The position numbers and the translations under genes were made by a program. Below, piece after piece: positions 20,500 through 32,194 of a DNA stretch of 41,476 bases. The stretch covers positions 402,762 through 444,237 of the forward strand of contig KQ965756.1 of the NCBI GenBank assembly GCA_001574975.1. The letters are read 5' to 3'. Source of the stretch: Gonapodya prolifera JEL478. Its lineage: Eukaryota > Monoblepharomycota > Monoblepharidomycetes > Monoblepharidales > Gonapodyaceae. The notes under the pieces are model-generated. The model saw only the letters and a list, made by a program, of their open reading frames with translations. It was not told where the DNA came from and made no database searches. Within the stretch, counting starts at the first letter, position 1. Each line of letters starts with the position of its first letter.

Positions 20500-21950
20500 T
20501 GTCATCTACCCAAAATTAATGAACAGCTTGACTCATTGTCATAAAATTCATATGTTAAAACAAACAGTACCTCCTCTCCACAATAAAAGAATTCAAGACT
20601 ACAATGTAGTGTTGTAGCACCCTGCACAATACAGTTGCAGCCCCTTACTACCAGCATTGCAGCACCACCTCCACTTCAAATGAATGCCCCTACGTACAGG
20701 GGATACACCACTCCATTGGATTTGCCTACAAACACCTTCATTCTTGTTTCTCAAGTACTGACTGAAACACAAGTGTTCTTAGAAGGCAGGACAAAAGGAT
20801 GAATGGTGATGTGCCTGACTTCAGATGGTGTGCAAAGCTTTTTGTAACATTTTCTTCAAAAAGTCTGTTATGGGCAGCCAAACATGATGCAGACTCTGGT
20901 GCCAGTTACCATTGCATTGATAATCCAATGGTAGACCAACAATGAAGGGTGCAAATCAGATTACTAGACTCTCACATCACACTCATACAATAAAATGTCC
21001 AAATTGTGTGAGAGTTTGGCATTGCACCCTCAAACCAGGATGACGCAACAATCCCAGGTCCAACTAAACATGGTGACATCATCCCCCAAAAGGAACAAAT
21101 AAAGCTATCAGATATCACTCTATAAAATGAGTAAAAGGGGTACAAGTGATGCCTACAAGAGAATTGTGAGGCATACTAAGCGAAAGTGCTATAGAACAAC
21201 TCATAATTCAAACTCTACTGATTCCTACCAAGTTGCAATAAGTAACCCTCACACAAATGCAAGTGGCCATCAGACTGCTAAATTAGTACATGCTCAAAGT
21301 TTGAGAATGAGGAGTTCACTAGGAAATGGATCTACAGCTCATGATTGATGTGGGTGGGCAGGATGTGAATGGGAATTGTAACCAGTTCTGGATTCCTTGG
21401 TGCAGTGAGTTCTGTGAATGCAGAACACCTTGGCATAGATGTTAACATGATAGTATTCAGCAAAAAAAAGGAGGTGGGAGTTCAAGAAGGGCTCTGCAAA
21501 TGTCACTTTCTCAGCAGGATAGATGAGATTGTATGTCAGTGAGACTTATGCTCCCCTTTGATGATTCAATGGGTTTCAAAAGATAAATCCCATCACCCAT
21601 CCAAAATTCTTAAAGTGCTCAGAGAGCCCCTGTGAGACTTCTTAAAAGTTATCAATTCTGTTCTTAACATCCAACACCTGCAACCAGAAGCCCAAACACA
21701 GGCCTCAGATCATGTCCCTGTCTGGTCCAACGCTCTCAATCATGCAATATTCTAACCATGGTCCCCATGTCAAATTTGAACCCCAGGATTCATTTCCTGC
21801 ACAGTGTGCCTACTCCAGAAATTTGACAGCTACCACACCCACAAGCTATGCTCCCATCTGTTTCAACAACCTCACATACCTGAAGCACCCTGTCAACCAC
21901 ATATGATTACCCTCAGGTGGTTCCCAAGAAAGTGCAAGTCACGAGCACCT
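20500..21950. other. CpG-depleted island, likely a decayed insert
   Basis: By my line-by-line count about four CpG occur between 20521 and 21920 (20693, 21043, 21181, 21731), where base composition would predict several tens. TG and CA are abundant and the DNA is AT-richer than its flanks; both flanks return at once to CpG-rich sequence (20460 and ~21940 on). No gene is recognisable; the longest plus-strand frame (21127-21348) has no family character. The pattern fits long-term deamination of methylated CpG in a silenced mobile element, or DNA of foreign origin. No terminal repeats or target-site duplication could be identified by eye. Confidence 0.7.
20944..21031. repeat. Imperfect inverted repeat inside the CpG-poor island
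   Basis: Left arm GAAGGGTGCAAAT...ACTCTCACA pairs imperfectly with right arm TTGTGTGAGAGT...TTGCACCCTC, around a loop of ~20-25 bases. It may be a foldback (MITE-like) relic. Confidence 0.45.
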
Positions 21951-22601
21951 TGTGACGCCACAGAGGTCACCAAGTACACAACACGTTCCAGATCACACCA
22001 GGAGAAGTCAATAGTCTGGGACATTGGGGGATTTGCGACCTTTCAATGGGTCGTCAGCTGGCTAGCGCCTAGGGGGTTGTGGGGGAACCCGCTTCCTTCC
22101 AAATCCCCCGATTGCACCATTCCGCACATTTATCAATTCATCAATTACCGTCTCGCCAAGCGTTGTGCTGGGTAAGGGGGAGAATTCGTCAGGCTGCAAT
22201 CTCAAACCGCCCTTTGGCACCTGCGCTAATGCATTGTATTTGGGTGAGTGGCTCACCTCAAGCAGCACATCCCCAGGGTGGTGGAATGCAGTTTGCCCAG
22301 TTGTCACCGCGAGAGGGACGCCCGGTCGCCACGGGAGACTGTCGAGTGTGGGGGCAGGTCGTCTAAAGCTGATGCATTTTGTAATGAACGATCGATACTA
22401 TAAGCTGTTTTAGCGGCAAGAAACAATTGATCGAGTGCCCCAAACCAAAATCGAAAAGATCACTCCGTGAAGTATCCATTGCGTAGTACAGAGACTAGAA
22501 TAAACTGTCTGTCTACGCCGAATTACTGACGCCGAATCAACCTCCGCAAACCGTCTTTATACATCGCGCCAATAACTTAAGAGACTGTGCCTTGTCGACA
22601 T
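21951..22601. other. Intergenic, 3' flank of glutamine synthetase
   Basis: CpG-rich again from ~21950. No gene supported on either strand. Confidence 0.4.
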
Positions 22602-25600
22602 TTAAGCGTGACCGAACAGAATCTCGTGGTACTGTGGAGAGTGAGGGTGTTCATGAGCATGAGCGAACGAAAGCAACCGACCGCACGATATGATTCTCAC
22701 CTTGGGGTAAGGCCAGTACTTGTCGGCAACAACCTCCTCCAGACTGCGACAAAATACAATGGGAATGCGTCCATAGAGCAGCCGCAATAAGTTCAAATAC
22801 TCACGCATCAGCGTGTTCCCGGATCTCATCCATCAACGGAACCACGGTGTAAGCAGCGTACTTCGAGTGCTCCTCCTCGTCGCCGTGCTTGTCGCCCAAG
22901 TGAGCGAGCGCCTCGTCCAGCTTCTTCGTCAAGGGTTGCAGGGCAGCGAGGTGCTCCCCGACGGAGTCGAGTGCGGCCTTCTCCACGCTGGGGTCACCGC
23001 CAGCGTCACGGACGGCCTTGACGGTGGTAGCGAGCGCGAGACGGTACTCGTACGAGGCGGGGAGGACTCCTTGGGTGATCATAAGCTTGAGGGTACCAGC
23101 CTGTAGAAGAAAGAAAATTGGAGTACCGCCGAAGACGAGAACAGAGCGAACATACTAACCTCGATCTGAATGTCCTTGATGTACTTCTCGAGCAGGATGT
23201 GGTATCGCGAGATGAGTTCCTCCTCGGTGAAAACACCGGACTCCTTGGTCAAGACCTTGATATGGGACTCGTCCTTCAGCTGTTGAAACGCCTCGACGGC
23301 CTTCTTGATGTTGGGCAGACCACGCTTTTCGGCCTCAGCAGCCCACTCGGCAGAGTAGTTGTCACCCTCGAAGATGATGGCCTTGTGCTCCTTGTAGAGT
23401 TCCTTGACGACTGTGAGAATGTCCTCGACGGACGCGGACGCCTGGTGGGAACAGACGATTCGCCATTTCGACAAAGCAATTACGAGGTGAAAGTACTCAC
23501 CTTGCTGCCCTTCTGCTTCTCTAACATGTCCGAGACATCGTTGAGTGCCGAGGAAACAATCGCGTTGAGGATGGTGACGGGCCACGAAGGGTTCTGGTGG
23601 GATCCGACAGCACGGAACTCGAACTTGTTGCCAGTGAAGGCGAAGGGGCTGGTGCGGTTGCGGTCAGTGAGGTCACGGGGGACAGTGGGGAGGGTGGAGA
23701 TCTATCGCACCGCAGCGGTAAGAACGGGGGCGACAATTGCACAAATCCACGATGAACTTGCCTTGAGGTCCAACACGGTTCCTCCGACCTTGACCGACTG
23801 CACGCTGGGTACGGAGAAGCTCTTGATGTCACGGCCCTCGTAGACGGCAGCAAGGACTTCGGAGAGCTGCTCTCCCAAGAAAGCCGAGATGATGCCCGGG
23901 GGAGCCTCGTTGGCGCCGAGACGCATATCGTTGGACGCCGACGCGATACCGGCGCGAAGAACGCCAGCGTGGAGGTGCACACCGCGAAGGATGCCGACGA
24001 GGAAAAGAAGGAAGCGGTAGTTGGTCTCGGGGCGGACGGTGGGGTCGAGAAGGTTGTCGCCGAGGTCGGTGGCGATGGCCCAGTTGCAGTCTGCGATAAC
24101 AATGGGTATGTATCACAACTTACACATACCAGTTGCCGGTAAAGATCTTACGCTTTCCTGATCCGTTGACACCCTTGAACGGCTTCTCGTGGAAGAGGGC
24201 CTTAAAAACGCTTGTCTCAGAATATGTTTCGTGCCACCTCTTCATTCGATTAAGATTACCTTGAGCGAGTAACGGTGCGCAATGCGGCTGAGAGTCATCA
24301 TGGTCAGGAGGTTGTGGTCAACAGCCTGGCTCGATTCTTCGAAGATGGGGGCAACCTCGAACTGCGACGGCGCGACCTATTACGAACAAGTAAAGTATGA
24401 ATGACATATTCCTCGGTGAAAGAGTTGAAGTTCCATGAACAAACCTCGTTGTGGCGAGTCTTGAGGGGAACACCGAGCTTCCAACACTCGAGTTCGGCTT
24501 CAGAAACGCACGCAAGAACTTTTCCCGGGATCCTTCCGAAGTAGTGGTCCTCCAACTGTTGGTGCTTGGGCGGCACCGATCCGATCAGGGTGCGACCGGT
24601 GAGTTTCAAGTCCGGCCGGAGCGAGTACAAAGCGCGGTCGACCAGGAAGTACTCCTGTTCGGTACCCAAGGTCGTGTAGGCCTTCTTGACGTCAGTTTCG
24701 CCGATGAGGTGGAGAAGGCGAACGGTGGCGCGGGAGACGGCTTCGTTGGAGCGGAGGAGGATTGTCTTCTCGTCGAGTGCTTCGCCGTAGTACGAAATGA
24801 AGACGCAGGGAATGTAGAGGACGGTGGTGCCGTGGGGGCCCTCCTCAAGGAACATGGGGCTGTGAGGATGGTGATGATCGGAAACGTCAAACGATATTCC
24901 AACAGGATGTGAAATTGACACATCGAAGGTAATTCACCTCATGGGGTCCCAGATGGTGTACCCCCTAGCCTCGAAGGTCGTCCGGCGACCTCCAGATGGG
25001 AACGAAGAGGCATCGGGCTCAGACTGGAGGAGCTGCCCACCAGAGAATCCATCGAAGGGAAGAACTTCCTCGCCGTTGGCGGTCACCACGGACTTGAGGG
25101 AAAGGAAAGAGTCGTGCTTCTCAGCAGTTCCGTCGGTCTGGGGCTGGAACCAGTGGGTGAAGTGAGTGGCACCACTGTGTTGCGTGGAGGACACATTGAA
25201 AGAGGGATGGTTGTTAGGAGGGGGGAAATGAAGTCAGTAGCGTTCGATAGGCCCGATGAAATAAAGAAACTTACCGCTCCTGGGCCCAGATGCGGACAGC
25301 GTGGGCGATTGCCTCGGCGGTGGGCTTGTCAATGTTGCCGCGACCCTAGATATGTGAGACGAGGACAGGGATAAACAGAGATACGTCGCGGTTATCACGA
25401 AAACTACAATCGATCAGCTCTCGAGAGTAATGACACAGCGGTAATCAAGAGAGAATTCACGACAACGCCGGTGGTTCCGATAGCGGCGACACACCAGAGG
25501 TGGAGATAGAATCCGCATCGTCCATCGGAAGCAATAATGGCTCGGCGTCGATTCAAATTACCGCTCACCTTGGTCTGCTGAAGGAACCTCTGATAGATGG

Positions 25601-25845
25601 GCTTGGGGAGGGTCTCCTGCATCTTCTTCAGGGTGAAGACATTCTGTCCGTAGAAGGCGGCGAGGGACTCCGGAAGCCCCTTGGAGGTTTGGGGGAAGTC
25701 CACCGAGCGGACCGGCCTAGTCGCAAACGAGATGATGGATGGCGTTCGAATAAGTCCAGGTAAGCGATTGATTGATTTCAGGAAATTGGGTGAGGGCGAT
25801 GAAGACCCACTTGTCAAGTTGCGCAATAGCAGACTCTGCCCTCAT
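22602..25845 (-). CDS. Type III glutamine synthetase (GSIII, GlnN-like)
   Basis: Model, 13 exons on the minus strand: 25845..25811, 25716..25569, 25345..25275, 25174..24938, 24859..24445, 24376..24260, 24200..24152, 24090..23762, 23701..23501, 23441..23160, 23100..22805, 22743..22701, 22631..22602; 750 aa, every phase consistent. Makes glutamine from glutamate, ammonia and ATP. GSIII hallmarks in order: [117 protein letters not shown] and the C-terminal WPYPKYHEILF. Length suits GSIII (~700-750), about twice that of the ordinary fungal GSII. Intron 8 uses a GC donor (AAG then GCAAGT); intron 5 uses GTTTGT. The 35-base first exon is supported by frame and by joining to PVRSVDFPQ. No targeting peptide is evident, so cytosolic. 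Confidence 0.95.
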
Positions 25846-28242
25846 TGTTGGGGAATGAAAATGTCGGGGATGAAAAGCAGGAAGCTTTTGAAGAGAGATG
25901 TGTGGCGAAGGCGGGATGGATTCGGTTGATACGGACAGGATTGGTGAGCGAGTCGCACCAGGGACACGGAGAACAACACGGCGAGTCACGCGGGCAGTGC
26001 GACGATTCCAGGAGATTAAAAGAATTCGCCGCCGATTTCCACGCCGCGCTCACGTTGTTCAGAGACCCGTCAGGAACGAACGTCGGGAGATGGGACGGGA
26101 GAAAGCCAGAGGTCCCATCGGGTCATTGAAGTGGCTGTGCGTCTGCGCCACAGTGCGATAGGGAAAACCTTTCCGAACTGAAAACGAAAATTTCTGACGA
26201 TTCCACAAGCATTTCCTCGCAAGAAGGGTTATAAGCTTGAGCAAGCCGAAAAGCATCCGTGACACCACCTCTTCCAAACCGTTTTTCCCATTCCGCTTCA
26301 TTGTAACAGACAGATTTGGCGACTTCCCAAAACAAACCTACCAAACTCACCTGTCTGAAATCAAATAATACGTTATAGCACGATTGTTCGGTGTGTACCT
26401 TCAGGTGTTTCTTCATTTCTCCCCCGCCCCCACCCCCTGACTCCAAAAAAATGCGCCGAAATCAGGGCCGAGGCTTCGTTCGTACATCTCTCCCCCAAAG
26501 CTGGAATGCGAATCAACCTTTAAAAAAAGAAACGTCTCACGTGTGGGTTTACACGTAAAAAAAGACACAATATGTATGAAGAGAGAACGCAATAGCTTCT
26601 AGTCATACAAAGATACCCGCCACTCTCCCCGCTGTGGTTCCCTCTCTCTTCAGCTATTGCCTTTGCACGCCTGCGCTCGGAGCCCGCAATGTCCGGTCCA
26701 TTACTGTCCGGCCAGCCCTGACATTGCCCTGTAAAGTCACATCCTGCTGCACATGGTAAAAATATTGTTCATAGCTCTTACCTCTGGTCGCGAATGTCGT
26801 GCCGGGATATAAGGACGACCATGCACTGTCGTGATGCGTTATGGTCACCTGTGGTGATTATACTAAAGTCCGTACTCCTGGTCGAGGAGTCTCAGATCTA
26901 GAGCTTCTGCAAAAATCCGAGAAAATACGACAAGATGACTACTGCACCGTCTTTATGGTCGGACGTGGTTTGTGGACGTATGATTTGGCCCTTTAGAGGC
27001 ACGTGTTTGATTTGGTTACCACGTGAACTGGGGAACAGTTTCGAATCCACCTACGACCTNNNNNNNNGGGATTAAACAGTCCCAGCCACTGTCCTCCTCT
27101 GACGATGCTGTTCTATGTATTGTGTGACAAGTTCTGAAACACTTCGGAGAGATGCGGCATGATCAGTTCAAATCGCGGATGGACCAATTGCGTTCGCGGG
27201 TTTGATTGCTTGGCGTTCAAGGTTCTCTGGACCCGGTTTCGCGCGGTTGTGCAAAGACGAAATGCGAATACTCCAGAAGGTGAAGGAGAGATGTCGATGG
27301 CGTAACGAGTCTTGCCGATGAATGGAAAACAAGGTTTGCGAGCAGACTAAGAACAGAGCGATACCAAAAGCGACGACCGGGTCTGTGGTAGCCGAAGAGA
27401 GGAGCGGTTTGTATGTACGGCGATCGTGGCGATCGGTTAGGCAAAGACGGAAGAAGCCACGTCCTTCGGGAGTTGAAGGCAAAGCTAAGATAATCAGTGA
27501 GTTGCTCGAAGCGATGGGATGACTGCATGTGCTTGAATGTGTTTTCATCCCTTCTCCCTTGCCTAGTCCAAAAGTGCGCCAATCTAAAATTAAAGAAATA
27601 ATGAATGTCGGTGACCACGACCAGCTTCTGTGACATCGGTTAACAAGCCAAGAGCGAATACAACAACTTCTCCCGTACCCTCATGTGACCGGCTTTCCAT
27701 CAGCTGGGAGACGGCAGGGCTCGCCTTTGACATTTTCGCGGAAAAGCATTTGGTACTTGCTAAATTGCACCCACATTTTCAGCTTTCGTCTCGCCGAAAG
27801 TATTTGATCCTTCGAAAAGAAGTGCGGAGAACGTTGACCCACACGTTCGGGGCACGCCTTGTGGCGCAGCAGGTGGGTGCCTCAACGGTACTTCACCTGT
27901 CCAACCCACGAGCACCCACCTGTGAACCGGATTGGTGAGTAAACGGAGCGAATTCCTTGGAGATTGCACCACAGGAACTATCTACGCGGACTGTTGCGGA
28001 AAGCAGAGGGCTATCTAGACTCTTCACGTGGTTTTGGGGAAGGGTCCAACAAACGATTCTGCCTTCCGCGCTGGAGCTGCTCGACGTGTTAGCAGCGGAC
28101 GAAGGAACTCAAGGAATCCGGACCGTGCCAGGAATCCCCGCGTGGCTACCGTGAATATGTCGCCGCATCTGTTTCCTTGGTTTTCCTTTCGTTTGACACA
28201 TCACCGACCAATATCGTCACATCTTCCCTGCCCAGCTCAATC
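25846..28242. other. Long divergent intergenic region with assembly gap
   Basis: Lies between the glutamine synthetase start (leftward) and the betaine-lipid synthase start (rightward), so it carries both promoters. Two minus-strand pieces are mildly protein-like (26123-26446, VAKSVCYNEAEWEKRFGRGG; 26654-26848) but have no partners. A stretch around 27060 is unsequenced, so a small gene could be hidden here. Confidence 0.35.
27060..27067. other. Assembly gap (8 N)
   Basis: Run of N marking unresolved sequence; its true length is unknown. Confidence 0.99.
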
Positions 28243-31200
28243 ATGTCCGCTCCAGCGCGCCCAGCATCCCCCGTTCGTGGACAGCCTCCGGTTGTCAAAC
28301 AGAATTTCAAGCCTGTTGTCCAAAACGACGCCCAGGTCTTCATGGAGACGGTCCGGACCTACATCGCCGTGCCACTCCTCGTCCTCTCCGGGGGGCTCTT
28401 TGTCACGTCTTTCTTGGCTCCCAGATGGGGCTCTGTATCCAAGGCCGCCCAGGGTGTCAAAGTCCCCGACGCCGTCCACCAACTCGCGCCCTCAGAGATC
28501 GGTCCCATTGCGTTTGGCTCGCTCTTGTTGGCTATCGTCTTCCTTCTTTCGGCTATTTACTTGACGTACGACTCCCAAATCAAGCCTACGATCGTTTTCG
28601 CCTGGAACGTCTTCCTCAAGCCCCTGGTTCAGTTGTGGACTCACCATCACGGGGACCATCAAGCACGATTGGAGGCTTTCTACAAGGATCAAGCCAGTTA
28701 GTTCTCTGATTATTTCGTAATCTGTTTGATTCTCGTCTCACTGAATTCGTGATTGTTTCTTGTTCCTTGAACCCTCGATCGCTATCACGTTCACCCTCCT
28801 CAACCTTCGCGAACGATCTCCGTACCGATACAGGTGTATACGACCAAACTCGTCGCCGCCTTCTTAGGGGTCGCTCTACCATGCTTAAACTGGCCGCCGC
28901 ACAACTCAAACAGTATTACCCGGCAAAAGGTTCGTCTAATTGTACCGACACGTAGCAGCTGACGAAACCCGTCACCGCGTCTTTTCCCTTTTTAGATCAC
29001 CCAACCCCCCTGTCTATCGCCTCACTGGAGGAGAAGTCCCTGCACACTACATCGTACAAACGCCAGCTCTACCGTTCTCTTGCATCTGAAATTCCCAAGG
29101 CTCTTCCTCCGGCATCCAAAGGTACCGAGGAGGTCGATGGATCAGCGTCCCCGGAAGTTCTTCCGAGCCCACCGGACAGTCCCGAAGTTGGAGCGAATAT
29201 TGGCTTGGGTGGCGTTAGCGGAAAAACGAAGGTCGCGTGGGTCGATGTCGGTGGCGGGTGAGTCTGGCCTGGATCTCGCGAAACGCGGTGGTGTTGATCA
29301 GTTTCTATTCCCTTTGTTTTCATATAGAACTGGCGAGAACATCGAACGCATGAATGCATTCTACCACGTTTCTAACTTCGACGTTGTCTATCTCGTGGAC
29401 ATCACCCCATCTTTGTGCGAGGTCGCTCGCCGTCGGTTCGAAAGGTAAGCTAATATAGCCGCAAGAATCGACTCAAGTAGCACTTTAATGACATCAAAAC
29501 ATTGTTTGCAGGCTTGGATGGGCCAATGTTCGCGTTATCTGCGGTGATGCCGAAAAGTTCGAAATCCCCGCGGAGGATGGTGGCGCTGAGGGCGTTGAGG
29601 TTGCTCTTATTACACTGTCCTACTCACGTAAGTTTTTCTTCCAATTTTGAATCATCTTCGTGCTCACTCAGAAGAAACAAATTGCAGTCTCCATGCTCGA
29701 AACCATTTTCCCCATCGTCGATGCCCTGAGCCAACTTCTTTCGCTCACTGGTATCATTGCTGTGGCCGACTTCTACGCACCGCCAAAACGTGCCCCACAG
29801 GACCCTTCCCGAGAACGCAGCTGGTTCGGAAGGTGGTTTTGGCAGATGTGGTTCGACGCGGACAACGTCTACCTTCAGCCTCATCGCAGGGAGTACTTGG
29901 AGCACAAAGTAGGTTCAGGCACGGTTATGTTTAGTATCCGATTTGACGACCTACACTCCCACAGTTTGCCACCGTTAAAACCGTTTCGGCTCTCAACTAC
30001 ATCTTCTGGCCGTTCATCAGGATTCCTTACTACGTCTATCTTGGCTGCCGCAAAGATGGCCTTCTGTCGCCATTCGCTCTGGACGAAATCGAGAGCGCGG
30101 TCGCACTCACAGAGTCACTCAGTGCATCCGTTGCAGTCGGCAACAATGGGTCTATTACTTCCGACGCATCCCCGCGGTTGACACCTTCGAACCTCTTCCG
30201 TTCTTCGAGCGACGACGACTTCTCCACGTCGAATGATTTTGTTCCCGGACAGGATTCCCCTCGCCTGAGGCCCACCGAACTGAAAAGGCTCACTAGCACA
30301 GATCGTTTGACTCTTGCTGGTCAGGGCTTCGTCCATGGGCAAGGAATGCGATGGAGACAACCATTCGATGCTCGAGTCATTCCAAACTTTTCGACGTACT
30401 TGTACGCCTTCGCCTGGGAGGACCCAAGGTGAGTAGTATGAGCTGAATCAAGTGATTTTTTTTTGGCTTCACCCTATTTTTCTTCAGGACCGACATCGAA
30501 GCGCTCAATCTCCAGCCTGACGATCGTATGATGGTGATCACTTCCGGGGGCTGCAATGCGCTCGAATATGTCATAAAGGGCATCGGCCGCATTCACTGTG
30601 TGGACATGAACCCGTGTCAGGTAGGCTGTTCGAGCCGTTTCGAACAAGTGATTTCGCTAACAATTGACATCGTCATATAAAGAATAACATGCTTGAACTG
30701 AAGCTTGCGGCGCTGAGCTCCCTCGACTACGCAGACTTCTGGCAATTGTTCGGGGAAGGCTACCACCCTCGCTTCCGCTCCCTTCTGGACTCGCACCTTT
30801 CGCCGTACCTCTCGTCTCACGCCCTTCAGTACTGGAAGACTAACTCGGGATTCTCCAACCTGTTCAAAACTGGCGGCTCCGGAATGGCAGTTCGTGTGTT
30901 CCAAATGGTTTCCCGTATTGGTCGACTCAAAAAACACGTCCTTGCAATGTGCGAGGCCGAAACCTTGGAGGAGCAAAAGCAGATTTGGGCCGAGAAGATT
31001 CGACCCGTGTTCCTTTCCAACGTTCTGATCAAGGTCCTTGACAATCCGAAATTCCACTGGGTTGCTCTTGGAGTTCCCCCGAGACAAATGGCGATGCTAC
31101 TCGAAGAGGGCACCTCTTCCGAGTGTGAGTTCTTCAATTTGACGCAACGTTGCCTGAATACTCATTTGAAATGTCGTTACAGATATAATTGACACCATTG

Positions 31201-31873
31201 ATCCCGTCATCGAGCAGACCCACCTGAAGACAGACAACTACTTCTACTACTCGTGCCTGATGATGAAATGTAAGCCTCCCACATTTCCGTTGGGTATTCC
31301 ACCGAATTAAGGGAATGTGCTATGTTCAAACAAGACAACAAGCAATCGTGCCCTACTTACCTCAAAGAGGATGGCTTCAACGAATTGAAAAACAACCCGA
31401 GCAAACTCGACGCTATCCAAATCGTAAGTATTGTTGAGATCGTGGAAGTTGACCCATCAATAATGGTACTTCCGTCCTTTCACAGCACACAGACTCTATT
31501 GTCAACGTGCTTAACACGAAGGTTCAAGCGGAAGAGCTCACCAAGGTTATTCTGATGGACCACTTGGACTGGTATGGCCGTTATTTTGACCACGTTGAAC
31601 ACGTCTTTGATGCGTCTCTGGATCATCAGGTTCGATCGAGCCATGCTGATGGATGAACTCACGGCCTTAACACCGAAGGTCAAGACTGGAGGACAAGTCT
31701 TCTGGCGATCTGCGGCGAAGTACCCCTGGTATAACGCTGTATTCGAGGAACTCGGTTACGAGGTCAAGGCAATTCAGATCAGGCAACCGGGTAGCACATG
31801 CATCGATCGGGTGAACATGTACGCATCCTTTTATGTAGGAACCAAGAAGCCGGTGTCCGTGGCGGCGGCTTAA
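28243..31873 (+). CDS. BTA1: Betaine-lipid (DGTS) synthase, two-domain fusion
   Basis: Model: join(28243..28696, 28834..28929, 28996..29257, 29328..29444, 29512..29627, 29688..29908, 29965..30428, 30488..30620, 30683..31124, 31183..31269, 31335..31423, 31486..31571, 31630..31873), 936 aa, phases all consistent. N-terminus: two membrane spans (~35-60 and ~85-110). Next a class I methyltransferase (BtaB-like) with the SAM motif [15 protein letters not shown] (~265-279) and [19 protein letters not shown]. After a Ser-rich linker (~450-530), a DUF3419/BtaA-like domain begins at [18 protein letters not shown], with [12 protein letters not shown] (~594) and [19 protein letters not shown]. The BtaA half adds the homoserine group of SAM to diacylglycerol; the BtaB half trimethylates it, giving DGTS, a phosphorus-free membrane lipid usually raised on phosphate starvation. 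Site: ER membrane. The ATG at 28243 is the first in frame. In bacteria the two activities are separate proteins. Confidence 0.95.
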
Positions 31874-32194
31874 TTAAGGGGAGGGCGGCTTTATGAGTTG
31901 CGTTGGCTGTATATCTGGACATCTGGTTTTGGCAGGGAAGGAAATGAGTTAACCAATGTAAAAATACTGGAAACAAGCTAGAATCCTTATATTTTCAACA
32001 CGAAACCATGACATCCGAACTTGCAAAGCGTTCCAATATTTCGTACTATGGTATATGTACATGGGTTTTTCGTATACGGTGGACATAGAGCAATCGCCAA
32101 AGTAATCCAACTCCAAGCACCCAATTGAACTTCGAGCGGACAGGAGATAAAGACCTCAAACGCATTGCAAAGAGTCCTGACAAAAATGCATAGA
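31874..32194. other. Convergent 3' region
   Basis: Short spacer where the betaine-lipid synthase (plus) and the Mpv17-like gene (minus) end towards each other. No gene seen. Confidence 0.5.

Noticed and set aside
21127-21348. 73-codon ORF in the CpG-poor island as a gene
   Set aside because: Low complexity in Ser/Thr/His, no splice context or family; most likely a chance frame in AT-richer DNA.
27020-27059. TTCGAATCC resembling a tRNA T-arm
   Set aside because: No matching anticodon or acceptor stems around it, and the sequence runs into the assembly gap.
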